NCBI GenBank assembly: GCA_902788785.1
Contig: CADALT010000036.1
Span: 1-44,808, forward strand
From: an uncultured Ruminococcus sp.
Lineage (GTDB): Bacteria > Bacillota > Clostridia > Oscillospirales > Ruminococcaceae
DNA: 44,808 nt
Reading direction: 5' to 3'
Under the pieces are notes generated by a model. It had not been told where the DNA came from. It worked only from the letters and a program-made list of their open reading frames with translations, and searched no databases. Each line of letters opens with the position of its first letter. The first letter of the stretch is position 1. Below, in pieces: positions 17,312 through 25,279 of the stretch. Position numbers and translations under genes: made by a program.

Positions 17312-17379
17312 TTGTTATGACTTTTTGTGGTTTGCTGTCCTGCCTTTGTTAAAAAACAAACGATCTTTTTTCTGATATA

Positions 17380-17408
17380 ATTATAGTACAAAAACAGGGT
17401 ACTGTCAA
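17380..17408 (-). promoter_or_regulatory. Sigma-A promoter of the efflux operon
   Basis: On the minus strand TTGACA (17408-17403), 17 bp, TATAAT (17385-17380). The leader to the first ATG is about 115 bases. Confidence 0.9.
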
Positions 17409-17528
17409 TGAAAGCTGCGTGAAATTAAGTTTTTCTTTCGTTTTTGCTTGCTGAAATTTCAGATTTTAAGTGAAACCGAAAAAGTAAATGAATAACTAAT
17501 AGTGAATAGTCAAATGATGCAAAGAGCC

Positions 17529-17668
17529 TGCTAAGTGAATAATGAATAGTGAAAAGTGAATAGTGAATAGTCAAGGTGTCCGCTTTGCGGACATATTTAA
17601 ATATATCGCCAAAGGCGATGCAACAGCTGTAGTTTTCAAATACTTCTTTATTGCTGCTGCGCTTATGA
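17529..17668 (+). repeat. Dispersed intergenic repeat, copy B
   Basis: The copy starts with GTGAATA-type heptads, then GTCAAGGTGTCCGCTT, TGCGGACATATTT, ATATATCGCCAAAGGCGAT, AGCTGTAGTTTTCAAATAC and TTCTTTATTGCTGCTGCGC. It contains small palindromes (GTCCGC..GCGGAC and ATCGCC..GGCGAT). A heptad-rich extension runs left to about 17488. The right end is 18 bases from the Nudix gene stop. Apart from this copy and the promoter and leader above, the gap 17261-17685 holds nothing I recognise. Confidence 0.85.
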
Positions 17669-17685
17669 CCGTTGCTTTTTTATGA

Positions 17686-18198
17686 TCATAAGGGTCTGCC
17701 TATTTGTTCCATGAATTTTCTGTATATGGCGAATGCCGCATTGCCGGGGGAGTCGGGGAAAATGGTCTTGATGACATCTTCTGCGGGTGTCCATTCTGCC
17801 CAGTCCACCTCGGAGGAAAGTTTAAGGGGCTGTTTTTTGGTCCTTGCGATAAAGCCGTGCATCAGCAGACCTTGTTTTTTGAACCAGTAAGTGCCTGCGT
17901 ATTCGGGTATGTCGATATCAAGCCCTATCTCCTCCCTGACCTCACGTACTGCGGTCTCCTCGGCATTTTCGCCCGGGGTGATATAGCCCGAGACAAAGGT
18001 GGTGTGTACATCAGACATATAGTTCTGCCGCAGCAGGGCTATCTCGTTATACTCGTTCGCCACAAGTACGATGGAGCAGCTTGAAAACATATCGAACCAC
18101 AGCTTATCACAGCTCTCGCAGTAGGGGACTTCGCCCTCATCGCCTGCTAGTTTGCCCACAAGCTTGCTGCCGCATCGGGGACAATATACAAATCTCAT
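17686..18198 (-). CDS. Zinc-ribbon Nudix hydrolase
   Basis: The 170-residue protein starts with a zinc ribbon (CPRC 6-9, CESC 27-30) and has a perfect Nudix box at 71-93 (G-x5-E-x7-REVREEIGL). The arrangement recalls NADH pyrophosphatase NudC, but the SQPWPFPxS motif that marks NudC is absent, so the substrate (NADH-like, dinucleoside polyphosphate or other) is open. AAGGAGGAT precedes the ATG. It is 12 bp after mnmE on the same strand and is probably the last gene of that operon. Confidence 0.92.
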   Translation of the reverse strand: MRFVYCPRCGSKLVGKLAGDEGEVPYCESCDKLWFDMFSSCSIVLVANEYNEIALLRQNYMSDVHTTFVSGYITPGENAEETAVREVREEIGLDIDIPEYAGTYWFKKQGLLMHGFIARTKKQPLKLSSEVDWAEWTPAEDVIKTIFPDSPGNAAFAIYRKFMEQIGRPL

Positions 18199-18210
18199 GG
18201 CTTATCCTCC

Positions 18211-19578
18211 TTACTTGCCCACGCAGAATTTTGAGAACACTTCGCTGACCACGGCTTCGGTGGCTTTCTCGCCTGTGAGTTCGAGCAGGGCGTTGGCAGC
18301 ATAGTCTATCATCACAGTGACCGCATCGAGAGTCTCGCCCATATTCAATGAGTCAAGGGCTGCATTGAGGTGTTCGTGGGCTTTTTCGGCGCAGTGCTTC
18401 TGGCGTTCGTTGGCAAAGATGGTGCTGGATGCATCATAATTCTCGGGGGAGAATATTTTCTCGACAGCCTCCTGTATCATCATGCGGTCGTCCTGATTTT
18501 TCGCTGATATACATACTATATTCTCGCTGTACTCACGGAAGAACTCTTCGCCCACCGCACTTTCGAGGTCGGATTTATTAAGGACTATCAGGCAGCGCTT
18601 ATCAAGGCTTTTCACCTTTTCAAGCAGGGCGATGTCGTCCTCATCGGGCTTGCGGGAGGTATCGAACACTTCGATGACGAACATACACTCTTCAAGGCGC
18701 TTATGTGCCAGTTCAACACCGACCTTTTCCACGGTATCCTCGGTATCACGTATGCCTGCGGTATCCGAAAGGCGGAATACCAGTTCGCCCAGCTTTGCGC
18801 TTTCTTCGATGACATCACGGGTGGTGCCTGCCACATCGGTGACGATGGAACGGTCATACCCCAGCAGCAGATTCATAAGGGTCGATTTGCCCACATTGGG
18901 CTTGCCTGCGATGACAGTATCTATACCGCTGCGGATAAGCATACCGTTATCGTAATCACGCAGAAGTCTGCCTGTTACGGCAAGGGCATCTTCGAGGCTT
19001 TTTCTGAGGGCGTTCTCCTCCACAGCAGGCAGGTCTTCCTCGGGATAATCCACCCAGGCTGCCAGCTCGCCCAGAAGCTTTACAAGGTCGTTCGATATCT
19101 TAGATATTCTTCCGAACAGGCTGCCCTTACGGGTCAGGTTAGCAGAGGCAAGTGCGTACTCGCCCTCGGCAGAGATGGTATCCATAACAGCCTCTGCCTG
19201 TGTCAGGGAAAGCTTGCCGTTTATCAGCGCACGCTTGGTGAATTCGCCTGCCTGTGCAGGATCGCAGCCGTTTTTCAGACACAGGCGCAGGACTTTTTTG
19301 GTGACGTATATTCCGCCGTGACAGGATATCTCGCAGACGTCCTCCCCCGTATAGGAATGGGGCGCACGGAACACAGTCAGCACACCGTCATCAACGGTCT
19401 TGTCACCGTCATGTATCTGACCGTAGGCGCAGGTATAGCCCTGCATTGCGCCTACGCTTTCGCAGGTAAAGGGCTTAAAGACCTTTTCAGCCACAGCCAG
19501 CGCACCCTCGCCGCTTATTCTTATTACAGATATACCGCCCTCGGCAAGGGGGGTAGAAATTGCACATATTGTTGACAT
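18211..19578 (-). CDS. mnmE: tRNA uridine-5-carboxymethylaminomethyl modification GTPase MnmE
   Basis: The 455-residue protein has the N-terminal folate-binding domain (STPLAEGGISVIRISG), a helical domain, and an inserted G domain with G1 GKPNVGKST, GTTRD, DTAGIRDT and NKSD. It ends in CVGK, matching the essential C-terminal C-x-GK motif. With MnmG it places the cmnm5 group on wobble uridine of certain tRNAs. The ATG at 19578 has GAGGAG eight bases upstream and begins MSTICAIST; the 24-codon upstream extension is not family-like. mnmG is in the same operon but not adjacent. Confidence 0.97.
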   Translation of the reverse strand: MSTICAISTPLAEGGISVIRISGEGALAVAEKVFKPFTCESVGAMQGYTCAYGQIHDGDKTVDDGVLTVFRAPHSYTGEDVCEISCHGGIYVTKKVLRLCLKNGCDPAQAGEFTKRALINGKLSLTQAEAVMDTISAEGEYALASANLTRKGSLFGRISKISNDLVKLLGELAAWVDYPEEDLPAVEENALRKSLEDALAVTGRLLRDYDNGMLIRSGIDTVIAGKPNVGKSTLMNLLLGYDRSIVTDVAGTTRDVIEESAKLGELVFRLSDTAGIRDTEDTVEKVGVELAHKRLEECMFVIEVFDTSRKPDEDDIALLEKVKSLDKRCLIVLNKSDLESAVGEEFFREYSENIVCISAKNQDDRMMIQEAVEKIFSPENYDASSTIFANERQKHCAEKAHEHLNAALDSLNMGETLDAVTVMIDYAANALLELTGEKATEAVVSEVFSKFCVGK

Positions 19579-19582
19579 TATG

Positions 19583-19675
19583 TCACTCCTCAAGTTTTCT
19601 TCTGAGTTCGCTGTACTCAGCGCACATATTCCTGTACCATTTTTCTTCACGGTAACGGTTCATCAGCCATTTCAA
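19583..19675 (-). CDS. Possible 30-residue protein upstream of mnmE
   Basis: The frame reads from TTG (GGAG upstream) as a Trp/Arg/Glu-rich peptide, KWLMNRYREEKWYRNMCAEY and on to RRKLEE. Its stop overlaps the mnmE RBS, so translational coupling is possible. The amphipathic, charged composition looks coding, but the start is poor. An ATG 16 bases further upstream (19691) is in another frame. It could be a real small protein, a frameshifted remnant or chance. Confidence 0.3.
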   Translation of the reverse strand: MKWLMNRYREEKWYRNMCAEYSELRRKLEE

Positions 19676-19702
19676 GATATTTCTCCATAGTACTGTCCCT
19701 CA

Positions 19703-20233
19703 TCACAGACTGCATTCTTCGACCTCGCCTTTACCATTGAGCGAAACTGCTATGCAGTGGTCGGTGTACAGACTCTCGCCTTTGTAATCTCCGTCCAGTA
19801 CCAGGCAGATACCGTCATCGCTATATATATGTATCGAGACAACATGAAGCAGTTTTTTGAACTCATCGGGCGGAAGTTCCACCTCTTTGTTGTTTTCGTC
19901 AATTACCCATGTCAGCACTGTACCGTCCTCGGTGAGCCAGTTATCAGCTGCACCCTGCCTTGCCCTTTCCAGCCAGAACTCCTGTTCGCTCATTACCTTT
20001 TTCAGCATGGCAAGACCGTTCTTCATCTCGAAAGTTTCTTCATTGTCACAGTATATCTCCACGTCGTCGATACCATAGGTCCCGCTTTCATCGGTCCATT
20101 CACCAAAACCTGTATAAGCATAGCAGGGCCTTGTCTTTTCCTTGTCATAATACTCCATGGTGAATTTTCCGAACTCGGTATCCACGGTATAGGGCTCGGG
20201 TTCTTTCTTGAAAAGCTTATCCAAAAATGACAT
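19703..20233 (-). CDS. Conserved protein of unknown function between mnmG and mnmE
   Basis: The 176-residue soluble, acidic protein has no signal or membrane segment. Visible features are a basic start (MSFLDKLFKKEPEPY), alternating strands with FGEWTDESGTYGIDDVEIYC, a helix (LAMLKKVMSEQEFWLERAR) and a C-terminal beta region. It vaguely resembles DUF2262 proteins; I am not sure. AAAGGAGAAGACC precedes the ATG. It sits 24 bp after mnmG and about 125 bp before mnmE, breaking the common mnmE-mnmG pair. Confidence 0.8.
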   Translation of the reverse strand: MSFLDKLFKKEPEPYTVDTEFGKFTMEYYDKEKTRPCYAYTGFGEWTDESGTYGIDDVEIYCDNEETFEMKNGLAMLKKVMSEQEFWLERARQGAADNWLTEDGTVLTWVIDENNKEVELPPDEFKKLLHVVSIHIYSDDGICLVLDGDYKGESLYTDHCIAVSLNGKGEVEECSL

Positions 20234-20257
20234 GGTCTTCTCCTTTCAGCCGATCGT

Positions 20258-22120
20258 CTACTTCATAGTCTCCAGATAGACAAGCAGCACGTTTATATCC
20301 GCAGGGTTGACACCGCTGATACGGCTTGCCTGACCTACGGACAGGGGACGTATCTTTGCGAGCTTTTCGGCAGCTTCAAGGCGCAGTGAGCCTACCTTTG
20401 AGTAGTCGATATCCTCGGGTATCTTCCTGTTTTCGAGCTTACGCATAGCTTCGACCTGTTCGAGCTGTATCTTGATATAGCCCTCGTACTTTATCATGAG
20501 CTCTACCTGTTCGCAGACATCGTGGGGGAGCACGGGTCTTTCGGGGTCGATGAATGCAAGTCCCTCATAAGTCAGCTGAGGGCGGCGTATGAGCTGGGTG
20601 AGTTTTATGCCGTTGTTTATGGGGTCGGTGCCCTGTGAGGAAAGATATTCATTGAGCTTTTCCGACGGTGCGATATTTATTGCGGTCAGACGTTTTATCT
20701 CTGCATCTATCTGCTCTTTCTTTTTGAGGAAAGCGGCATATCTCTCATCGTCGATGAGCCCTACTCTGTGACCTGTTTCGGTAAGTCTGAGGTCGGCATT
20801 ATCCTGTCTTAAAAGCAGTCTGTATTCGCTGCGGCTGGTGAGCATCCTGTACGGGTCGGATACACCCTTTGTACACAGGTCATCTATCAGTGTGCCTATG
20901 TAGCTGCTTGCACGGTCGAGCACCATAGGCTCTTCGCCTTTCAGTTTCAGCGCAGCGTTTATGCCTGCCACAAGACCCTGTGCAGCGGCTTCCTCATAGC
21001 CCGAGGTACCGTTGAACTGTCCTGCGCCGTACACGCCGTGGAATTCTTTGAATTCAAGGGTGGGCAGCAGGTCGGTGGGGTCGCAGCAGTCATACTCTAT
21101 AGCATAGGCATTGCGCATTATCTCCACATTTTCAAGACCTTCGATGGTGCGCAGGAATTTAAGCTGAACATCCACAGGCAGCGAACTGCTCATGCCCTGT
21201 AGATAGTATTCCTCCGTATCAAGTCCCATAGGCTCGATGAAAAGCTGATGCCTGGGCTTATCGGAAAAGCGCATGATCTTATCTTCGATGGAGGGGCAGT
21301 ATCTTGGACCTATGGCGTGGATACGTCCCGAATATATGGGTGAAAGATGGATATTATCCATGATGACCTTATGGGTCTCGGCGTTGGTATAGGCAACATA
21401 GCAGTCCACCTTATTTTCGGGGAGGACTTTATTATCGAAAGAGAAAGGAGTGATGTCCTCATCGCCGTGCTGGACTTCGAGCTTATCAAAGTTTATCGAG
21501 CGTTTATGGACTCTTGCAGGGGTGCCTGTTTTGAAACGGCGCAGCTCCATGCCTGCGGCTTTCAGGCTCTCTGTGAGCTTGGTCGCAGGGAGGACGGAGT
21601 CGGGGCCGCTGGGATAGGTCATAGCGCCTACGTGTATCTCGCCGCCCAGATAGGTCCCGCTTGCGAGTATTGCGGCTTTGCAGCCGTACTCCACTCCCAG
21701 ATGGGTGCGCACACCACGCACGGTGCGACCGTCGTCTTCAAACAGCAGGTCGGTTATCTCAGCCTGTTTGAGATAGAGCCCGTCTGTATCCTCAACGGTC
21801 TTCTTCATCAGCCTGTGATATGCCACACGGTCTATCTGTGCACGCAGGCTGTGTACCGCAGGACCTTTGCCACGGTTGAGCATACGGCTCTGTATCAGGG
21901 TCTTGTCGGCAGCCCTGCCCATCTCGCCGCCCAGAGCATCTATCTCACGCACCAGATGACCTTTTGCTGTGCCGCCTATGGACGGGTTGCAGGGCATATT
22001 AGCCAGACCGTCCAGCGTTATGGTGAACAGGGCGGTCTTTAGTCCCAGCCTTGCTGCTGCCAGCGCAGCTTCGCAGCCTGCATGACCTGCGCCTATTACT
22101 ATTATATCGAAATTCTCCAT
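20258..22120 (-). CDS. mnmG: tRNA uridine-5-carboxymethylaminomethyl modification enzyme MnmG
   Basis: The 620-residue FAD protein opens with MENFDIIVIGAGHAGCEAAL (GxGxxG at 10-15) and has the MnmG signatures NMPCNPSIGGTAKGHLVREIDALGG, GTYLGGEIHVG and RYCPSIEDK, ending in the SGVNPADINVLLVYL helix that contacts MnmE. It supplies reduced flavin and NADH chemistry for cmnm5U34 formation. I chose ATG 22120, with AGGAG eight bases before it. A 15-codon extension to 22165 would start inside the terminator T-tract. No promoter fits between that terminator and the gene. Confidence 0.97.
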   Translation of the reverse strand: MENFDIIVIGAGHAGCEAALAAARLGLKTALFTITLDGLANMPCNPSIGGTAKGHLVREIDALGGEMGRAADKTLIQSRMLNRGKGPAVHSLRAQIDRVAYHRLMKKTVEDTDGLYLKQAEITDLLFEDDGRTVRGVRTHLGVEYGCKAAILASGTYLGGEIHVGAMTYPSGPDSVLPATKLTESLKAAGMELRRFKTGTPARVHKRSINFDKLEVQHGDEDITPFSFDNKVLPENKVDCYVAYTNAETHKVIMDNIHLSPIYSGRIHAIGPRYCPSIEDKIMRFSDKPRHQLFIEPMGLDTEEYYLQGMSSSLPVDVQLKFLRTIEGLENVEIMRNAYAIEYDCCDPTDLLPTLEFKEFHGVYGAGQFNGTSGYEEAAAQGLVAGINAALKLKGEEPMVLDRASSYIGTLIDDLCTKGVSDPYRMLTSRSEYRLLLRQDNADLRLTETGHRVGLIDDERYAAFLKKKEQIDAEIKRLTAINIAPSEKLNEYLSSQGTDPINNGIKLTQLIRRPQLTYEGLAFIDPERPVLPHDVCEQVELMIKYEGYIKIQLEQVEAMRKLENRKIPEDIDYSKVGSLRLEAAEKLAKIRPLSVGQASRISGVNPADINVLLVYLETMK

Positions 22121-22163
22121 AGGGAATGCTCCTTTTTGCTTTGAAAGTTCGGACTCTGTTTTC

Positions 22164-22200
22164 AAAAAACTCGCCGCACCACCGTTAATAGTGCAGCGAG
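22164..22200 (-). terminator. Intrinsic terminator between serS and mnmG
   Basis: On the minus strand the 10-bp stem CTCGCTGCAC / GTGCGGCGAG has an 11-base loop and a TTTTTT tail. It lies about 30 bases before the mnmG RBS. Confidence 0.9.
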
Positions 22201-22211
22201 ATATTTTTTGT

Positions 22212-23501
22212 TTACTTTACGGGGATGAGCTTGTCCTTGCCGCCCATATACATCCTCAGTGCTTCGGGGATTGATACGGTGCCGTCGCCGTTGAGGTTGT
22301 TCTCCAGGAAAGCTATGAGCATTCTCGGGGGAGCAACAACGGTGTTGTTGAGGGTGTGGGGCAGATACTTCCTGCCGTCCTCGCCACGTACTCTTATCTG
22401 GAGCCTTCTTGCCTGTGCATCGCCCAGATTTGAGCAGGAACCTACCTCGAAATACTTCTTCTGTCTGGGGCTCCATGCTTCAACGTCGCAGCTCTTTACT
22501 TTAAGGTCTGCCAGGTCGCCCGAGCAGCACTCCAGTGTTCTTACGGGGATATCCAGCGAACGGAAGAAGTCAACGGAATTCTGCCACAGCTTATCATACC
22601 ATGCCTTGCTCTCTTCGGGCTTGCAGACAACTACCATCTCCTGCTTCTCAAACTGGTGGATACGGTAAACGCCACGCTCTTCAAGACCCTTGGAGCCTAC
22701 CTCTTTACGGAAGCAGGGAGAGTAGCTCGTAAGTGTCTGAGGGAGCTGATCCTCGGTGAGGATGGAGTCGATGAACTTACCGATCATCGAATGCTCGGAT
22801 GTACCAATGAGGTAGAGATCTTCGCCCTCGATCTTATACATCATATTAGCCATATCATCAAAGCTCATTACACCTGTAACGACGCTGGATCTTATCATAT
22901 AGGGGGGGATATAGTAAGTAAAGCCTCTGTCGATCATGAAATCTCTCGCATAGGAAAGTATAGCGGAATGCAGTCTTGCAATATCGCCTTTAAGATAGTA
23001 GAAGCCGTAGCCCGAGGTCTTCCTTGCGCTGTCAAGATCAACGCCGTCAAAGCTCTCCATGATGTCGATGTGGTGAGGCACTTCGTAATCGGGCACAACA
23101 GGCTCACCGAACTTTTCGATCTCGACATTCTCGCTGTCGTCCTTGCCTATGGGCACGCTCTCATCAATGATATTGGGGATGACGAACATCCTTTCCTTGA
23201 TCTTAGCCTGGAAGTCCTTCTCCTTAGCGGCGATAGCTTCAAGCTCGTCAGCCATAGCCTTTACCTCAGCCTTGACCTTCTCAGCCTCGTCCTTTTCGCC
23301 CTTAGCCATAAGTCCGCCTATCAGCTTGCTCTTTACGTTTCTCTGGTTCCTGAGTTCATCAGCCCTTGTTCTTGCAGCCCTGAACTCCTTATCGAATTCG
23401 AGAACTTCGTCTACCATAGGCAGCTTATCATCCTGGAACTTCTTTTTTATATTTTCCTTGACAAGCTCGGGGTTGGTTCTTATAAGCTCGATATCTATCA
23501 T
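22212..23501 (-). CDS. serS: Seryl-tRNA synthetase
   Basis: The 429-residue class II synthetase has the N-terminal coiled-coil arm (about 25-105), TSEHSMIGKF, motif 2 (SPCFRKEVGSKGLEERGVYR) and motif 3 (NNTVVAPPRMLIAFLENN). It charges tRNA-Ser, and in bacteria also tRNA-Sec. AAGGAG lies eight bases before the ATG. The leader is only about 40 bases, so no T-box is present, although many Firmicute serS genes have one. Full length for the family. Confidence 0.97.
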   Translation of the reverse strand: MIDIELIRTNPELVKENIKKKFQDDKLPMVDEVLEFDKEFRAARTRADELRNQRNVKSKLIGGLMAKGEKDEAEKVKAEVKAMADELEAIAAKEKDFQAKIKERMFVIPNIIDESVPIGKDDSENVEIEKFGEPVVPDYEVPHHIDIMESFDGVDLDSARKTSGYGFYYLKGDIARLHSAILSYARDFMIDRGFTYYIPPYMIRSSVVTGVMSFDDMANMMYKIEGEDLYLIGTSEHSMIGKFIDSILTEDQLPQTLTSYSPCFRKEVGSKGLEERGVYRIHQFEKQEMVVVCKPEESKAWYDKLWQNSVDFFRSLDIPVRTLECCSGDLADLKVKSCDVEAWSPRQKKYFEVGSCSNLGDAQARRLQIRVRGEDGRKYLPHTLNNTVVAPPRMLIAFLENNLNGDGTVSIPEALRMYMGGKDKLIPVK

Positions 23502-23549
23502 AATTATTACTCCTTAACACAGGCTAAAGCCCGAAATTTATCAACTTAT

Positions 23550-23578
23550 AGTGTAACATTTATTAAGTGGTTTGTCAA
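23550..23578 (-). promoter_or_regulatory. Promoter of serS
   Basis: On the minus strand TTGACA (23578-23573), 17 bp, TACACT (23555-23550). The -10 box is weaker than others in the window. The rest of the gap to 23871 holds only the divergent promoter below and a short hairpin (23805-23832). Confidence 0.7.
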
Positions 23579-23732
23579 GTGCGGCGAGGGGATTTTTCGG
23601 GGATAAAACCTGCGGCGGAAGATGCTTTGTGGAGACTCTATATTTTTACCCTAAACATTTTAAGGCGGCACGGGCGATATTTGTTGAAAACGACTAATTT
23701 TTGATTTCAAGTAAAAAAATGGGTCAAAAGCC

Positions 23733-23762
23733 TTGAAAGTTGAATTGGAAATGGTGTATAAT
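23733..23762 (+). promoter_or_regulatory. Promoter of the divIC-like operon
   Basis: TTGAAA (23733-23738), 18 bp, TATAAT (23757-23762). A hairpin TTCACAG / CTGTGAA (23805-23832) lies in the leader. Confidence 0.75.
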
Positions 23763-23871
23763 ACAAAAGAATAGACTTGTTATGGTAAACTATATTTGAT
23801 TTTTTTCACAGACTGACCAAAGATACTGTGAAATTTTATGTTGTTTGCCGTAAGTCGGAAAGGAGCAGACG

Positions 23872-24387
23872 ATGGATAAGGAAGAGTTCACGACTGTGGA
23901 GGACGGACAGGAAGATTATGTGGTCTACGGTGAGGATGCTGAAAATGCAAGCATGATAAAGGCGGCTAACCTTAATGAAGAAACGGAAGATGCCGCAGAA
24001 GATGCGCAGGCTTATGATGAATATACCGATGAGCCTATGCCTATGCCCGAAGATGAGGCAGAGGAAGCGGCACCTGCGGGTATCAGGCACAGACCAAAGT
24101 TCTTCAAACCGTTTTTGTTTATCATAATCGTTTGCTTTTGTGTGATCGCTGCTATCGACCTGATCGCTCAGCAGAACGAGATCGAACAGCTGGAGCAGGA
24201 GACTGTCATGATGGCAGGCAAGATCGAAGAGACAAAGCAGCTCAATGATGAATACACAGCGCTTTTACAGGCTGATGAGGCTGATTTTATGGAGCGTGTG
24301 GCAGTAGAGCAGCTGGGGTATTCGTACCCCAATGAAAGACGATACTATATCGTCAACAAGTCTGAGGACAATACAGAAGAAAAATAA
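23872..24387 (+). CDS. DivIC/FtsB-like septum formation initiator protein
   Basis: The 171-residue protein has a long acidic cytoplasmic N-terminus (1-80), one membrane helix (FKPFLFIIIVCFCVIAAIDLI, about 83-103), a coiled coil (QQNEIEQLEQETVMMAGKIEETKQ) and the family-type end (MERVAVEQLGYSYPNERRYYIV). DivIC/FtsB proteins join FtsL and DivIB/FtsQ in the divisome. The next gene encodes an S1-domain protein, like divIC-yabR in Bacillus, which supports the call. The acidic N-terminus is longer than usual. AAAGGAG precedes the ATG. Confidence 0.88.
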   Translation: MDKEEFTTVEDGQEDYVVYGEDAENASMIKAANLNEETEDAAEDAQAYDEYTDEPMPMPEDEAEEAAPAGIRHRPKFFKPFLFIIIVCFCVIAAIDLIAQQNEIEQLEQETVMMAGKIEETKQLNDEYTALLQADEADFMERVAVEQLGYSYPNERRYYIVNKSEDNTEEK

Positions 24388-24410
24388 TTAGTGAGGAAGT
24401 AAAATCAAAA

Positions 24411-24941
24411 ATGCAGCTTGAAGTAGGAAAGATCTATGAAGGAAAAGTAACAGGCATAACCAAGTTCGGCGCTTTTGTCGAGCTTGATAAGGATACTACG
24501 GGTATGGTACATATCTCGGAGGTGGCAAACACCTTTGTTAATGAGATAAAGGATCATATCCAGGAGGGCGAGACTGTAAAGGTCAAGGTGCTTAGCATGG
24601 GTGAGGACGGCAAGATCTCATTGTCCATCAAGAAGGCACAGCCTGCACCTGCCAGAAGACCCATGGGTGACAGACCCATGAACAGAGGCGGTCAGGGCAG
24701 ACAGGGCGGCAGACCTCAGCAGAGAAATGACAGAGGTCCATACCAGCGCAGGAGCAGTTTTGACAGCCAGCCCAAGGATCTGAGCAAGACTCCGCCCCCG
24801 GTATACGACCCCAACCAGAATTCGGGCAATGCGGATTTTGAGGATATGCTCAGCAAATTCAAGGCATCCAGTGACGAGAAGTTTTCGGATCTGAAAAAGA
24901 TAACCGATAATAAAAGACGTTCGCCTTCGAGGAGGAAGTGA
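24411..24941 (+). CDS. S1 RNA-binding domain protein (YabR-like)
   Basis: Residues 1-75 of this 176-residue protein form one S1 domain (GKIYEGKVTGITKFGAFVEL, GMVHISEVANTFV, VKVKVLSMGEDGKISLSIKK). The rest is a disordered, basic Arg/Gly/Gln/Pro tail (RGGQGRQGGRPQQRNDRG), as in many RNA-binding proteins, ending in KRRSPSRRK. It follows the DivIC-like gene by 23 bp, the same order as divIC-yabR in Bacillus. A role in RNA binding or translation is likely, but the target is unknown. Confidence 0.92.
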   Translation: MQLEVGKIYEGKVTGITKFGAFVELDKDTTGMVHISEVANTFVNEIKDHIQEGETVKVKVLSMGEDGKISLSIKKAQPAPARRPMGDRPMNRGGQGRQGGRPQQRNDRGPYQRRSSFDSQPKDLSKTPPPVYDPNQNSGNADFEDMLSKFKASSDEKFSDLKKITDNKRRSPSRRK

Positions 24942-24952
24942 GTCGGCAGGCT

Positions 24953-25216
24953 ATGGAAAAATTCAAAAAGCATTTTGCATTCATTTTCTTTATGCTGGCA
25001 GGCATAGTGCTGGGCGGTTTTTTGGCATACATATGTGACGGTCAGCCTTATGTGGGTTGGCTGGCATGGGGTAAGGATATAGGTGTTGAGAGCCTTTCCA
25101 TCGACTTATATGTCATAAGGTTCAGCATCGGGCTGATGATCCATGCGACTATCTCGCAGATCTTCACGATAGCTGCGGCGCTGATAATCTTTGCCAAGAC
25201 CTGCAAGGGTCTGTGA
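24953..25216 (+). CDS. DUF4321 membrane protein
   Basis: The 87-residue protein has two membrane helices (about 8-28 and 60-83) and the DUF4321 pattern: a small loop with WLAWGKDIG, then IDLYVIRFSIGLMIHATISQIFTI. Function is unknown. The start is uncertain. ATG 24953 gives a natural N-terminus (MEKFKKHF) but the AGGAGG is 17 bases away. GTG 24938 overlaps the stop of the S1 gene and is too close to that RBS. It is co-transcribed with the S1 gene. Confidence 0.8.
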   Translation: MEKFKKHFAFIFFMLAGIVLGGFLAYICDGQPYVGWLAWGKDIGVESLSIDLYVIRFSIGLMIHATISQIFTIAAALIIFAKTCKGL

Positions 25217-25235
25217 CAGGTATGGAATATAATTG

Positions 25236-25262
25236 GCGGAGGTCGGGGGATCTCCGCTTTTT
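25236..25262 (+). terminator. Terminator of the divIC-like operon
   Basis: The stem GCGGAG / CTCCGC has a 10-base loop and a TTTTT tail, just before the RBS of the next gene. Confidence 0.8.
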
Positions 25263-25279
25263 GTTTGGAGGGATATATT

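Noticed and set aside
22121-22165. A 15-codon N-terminal extension of MnmG
   Set aside because: It begins in the terminator T-tract; the RBS and family start point to 22120.
23502-23550. A T-box leader before serS
   Set aside because: The distance from promoter to ATG is about 40 bases, too short for a T-box.
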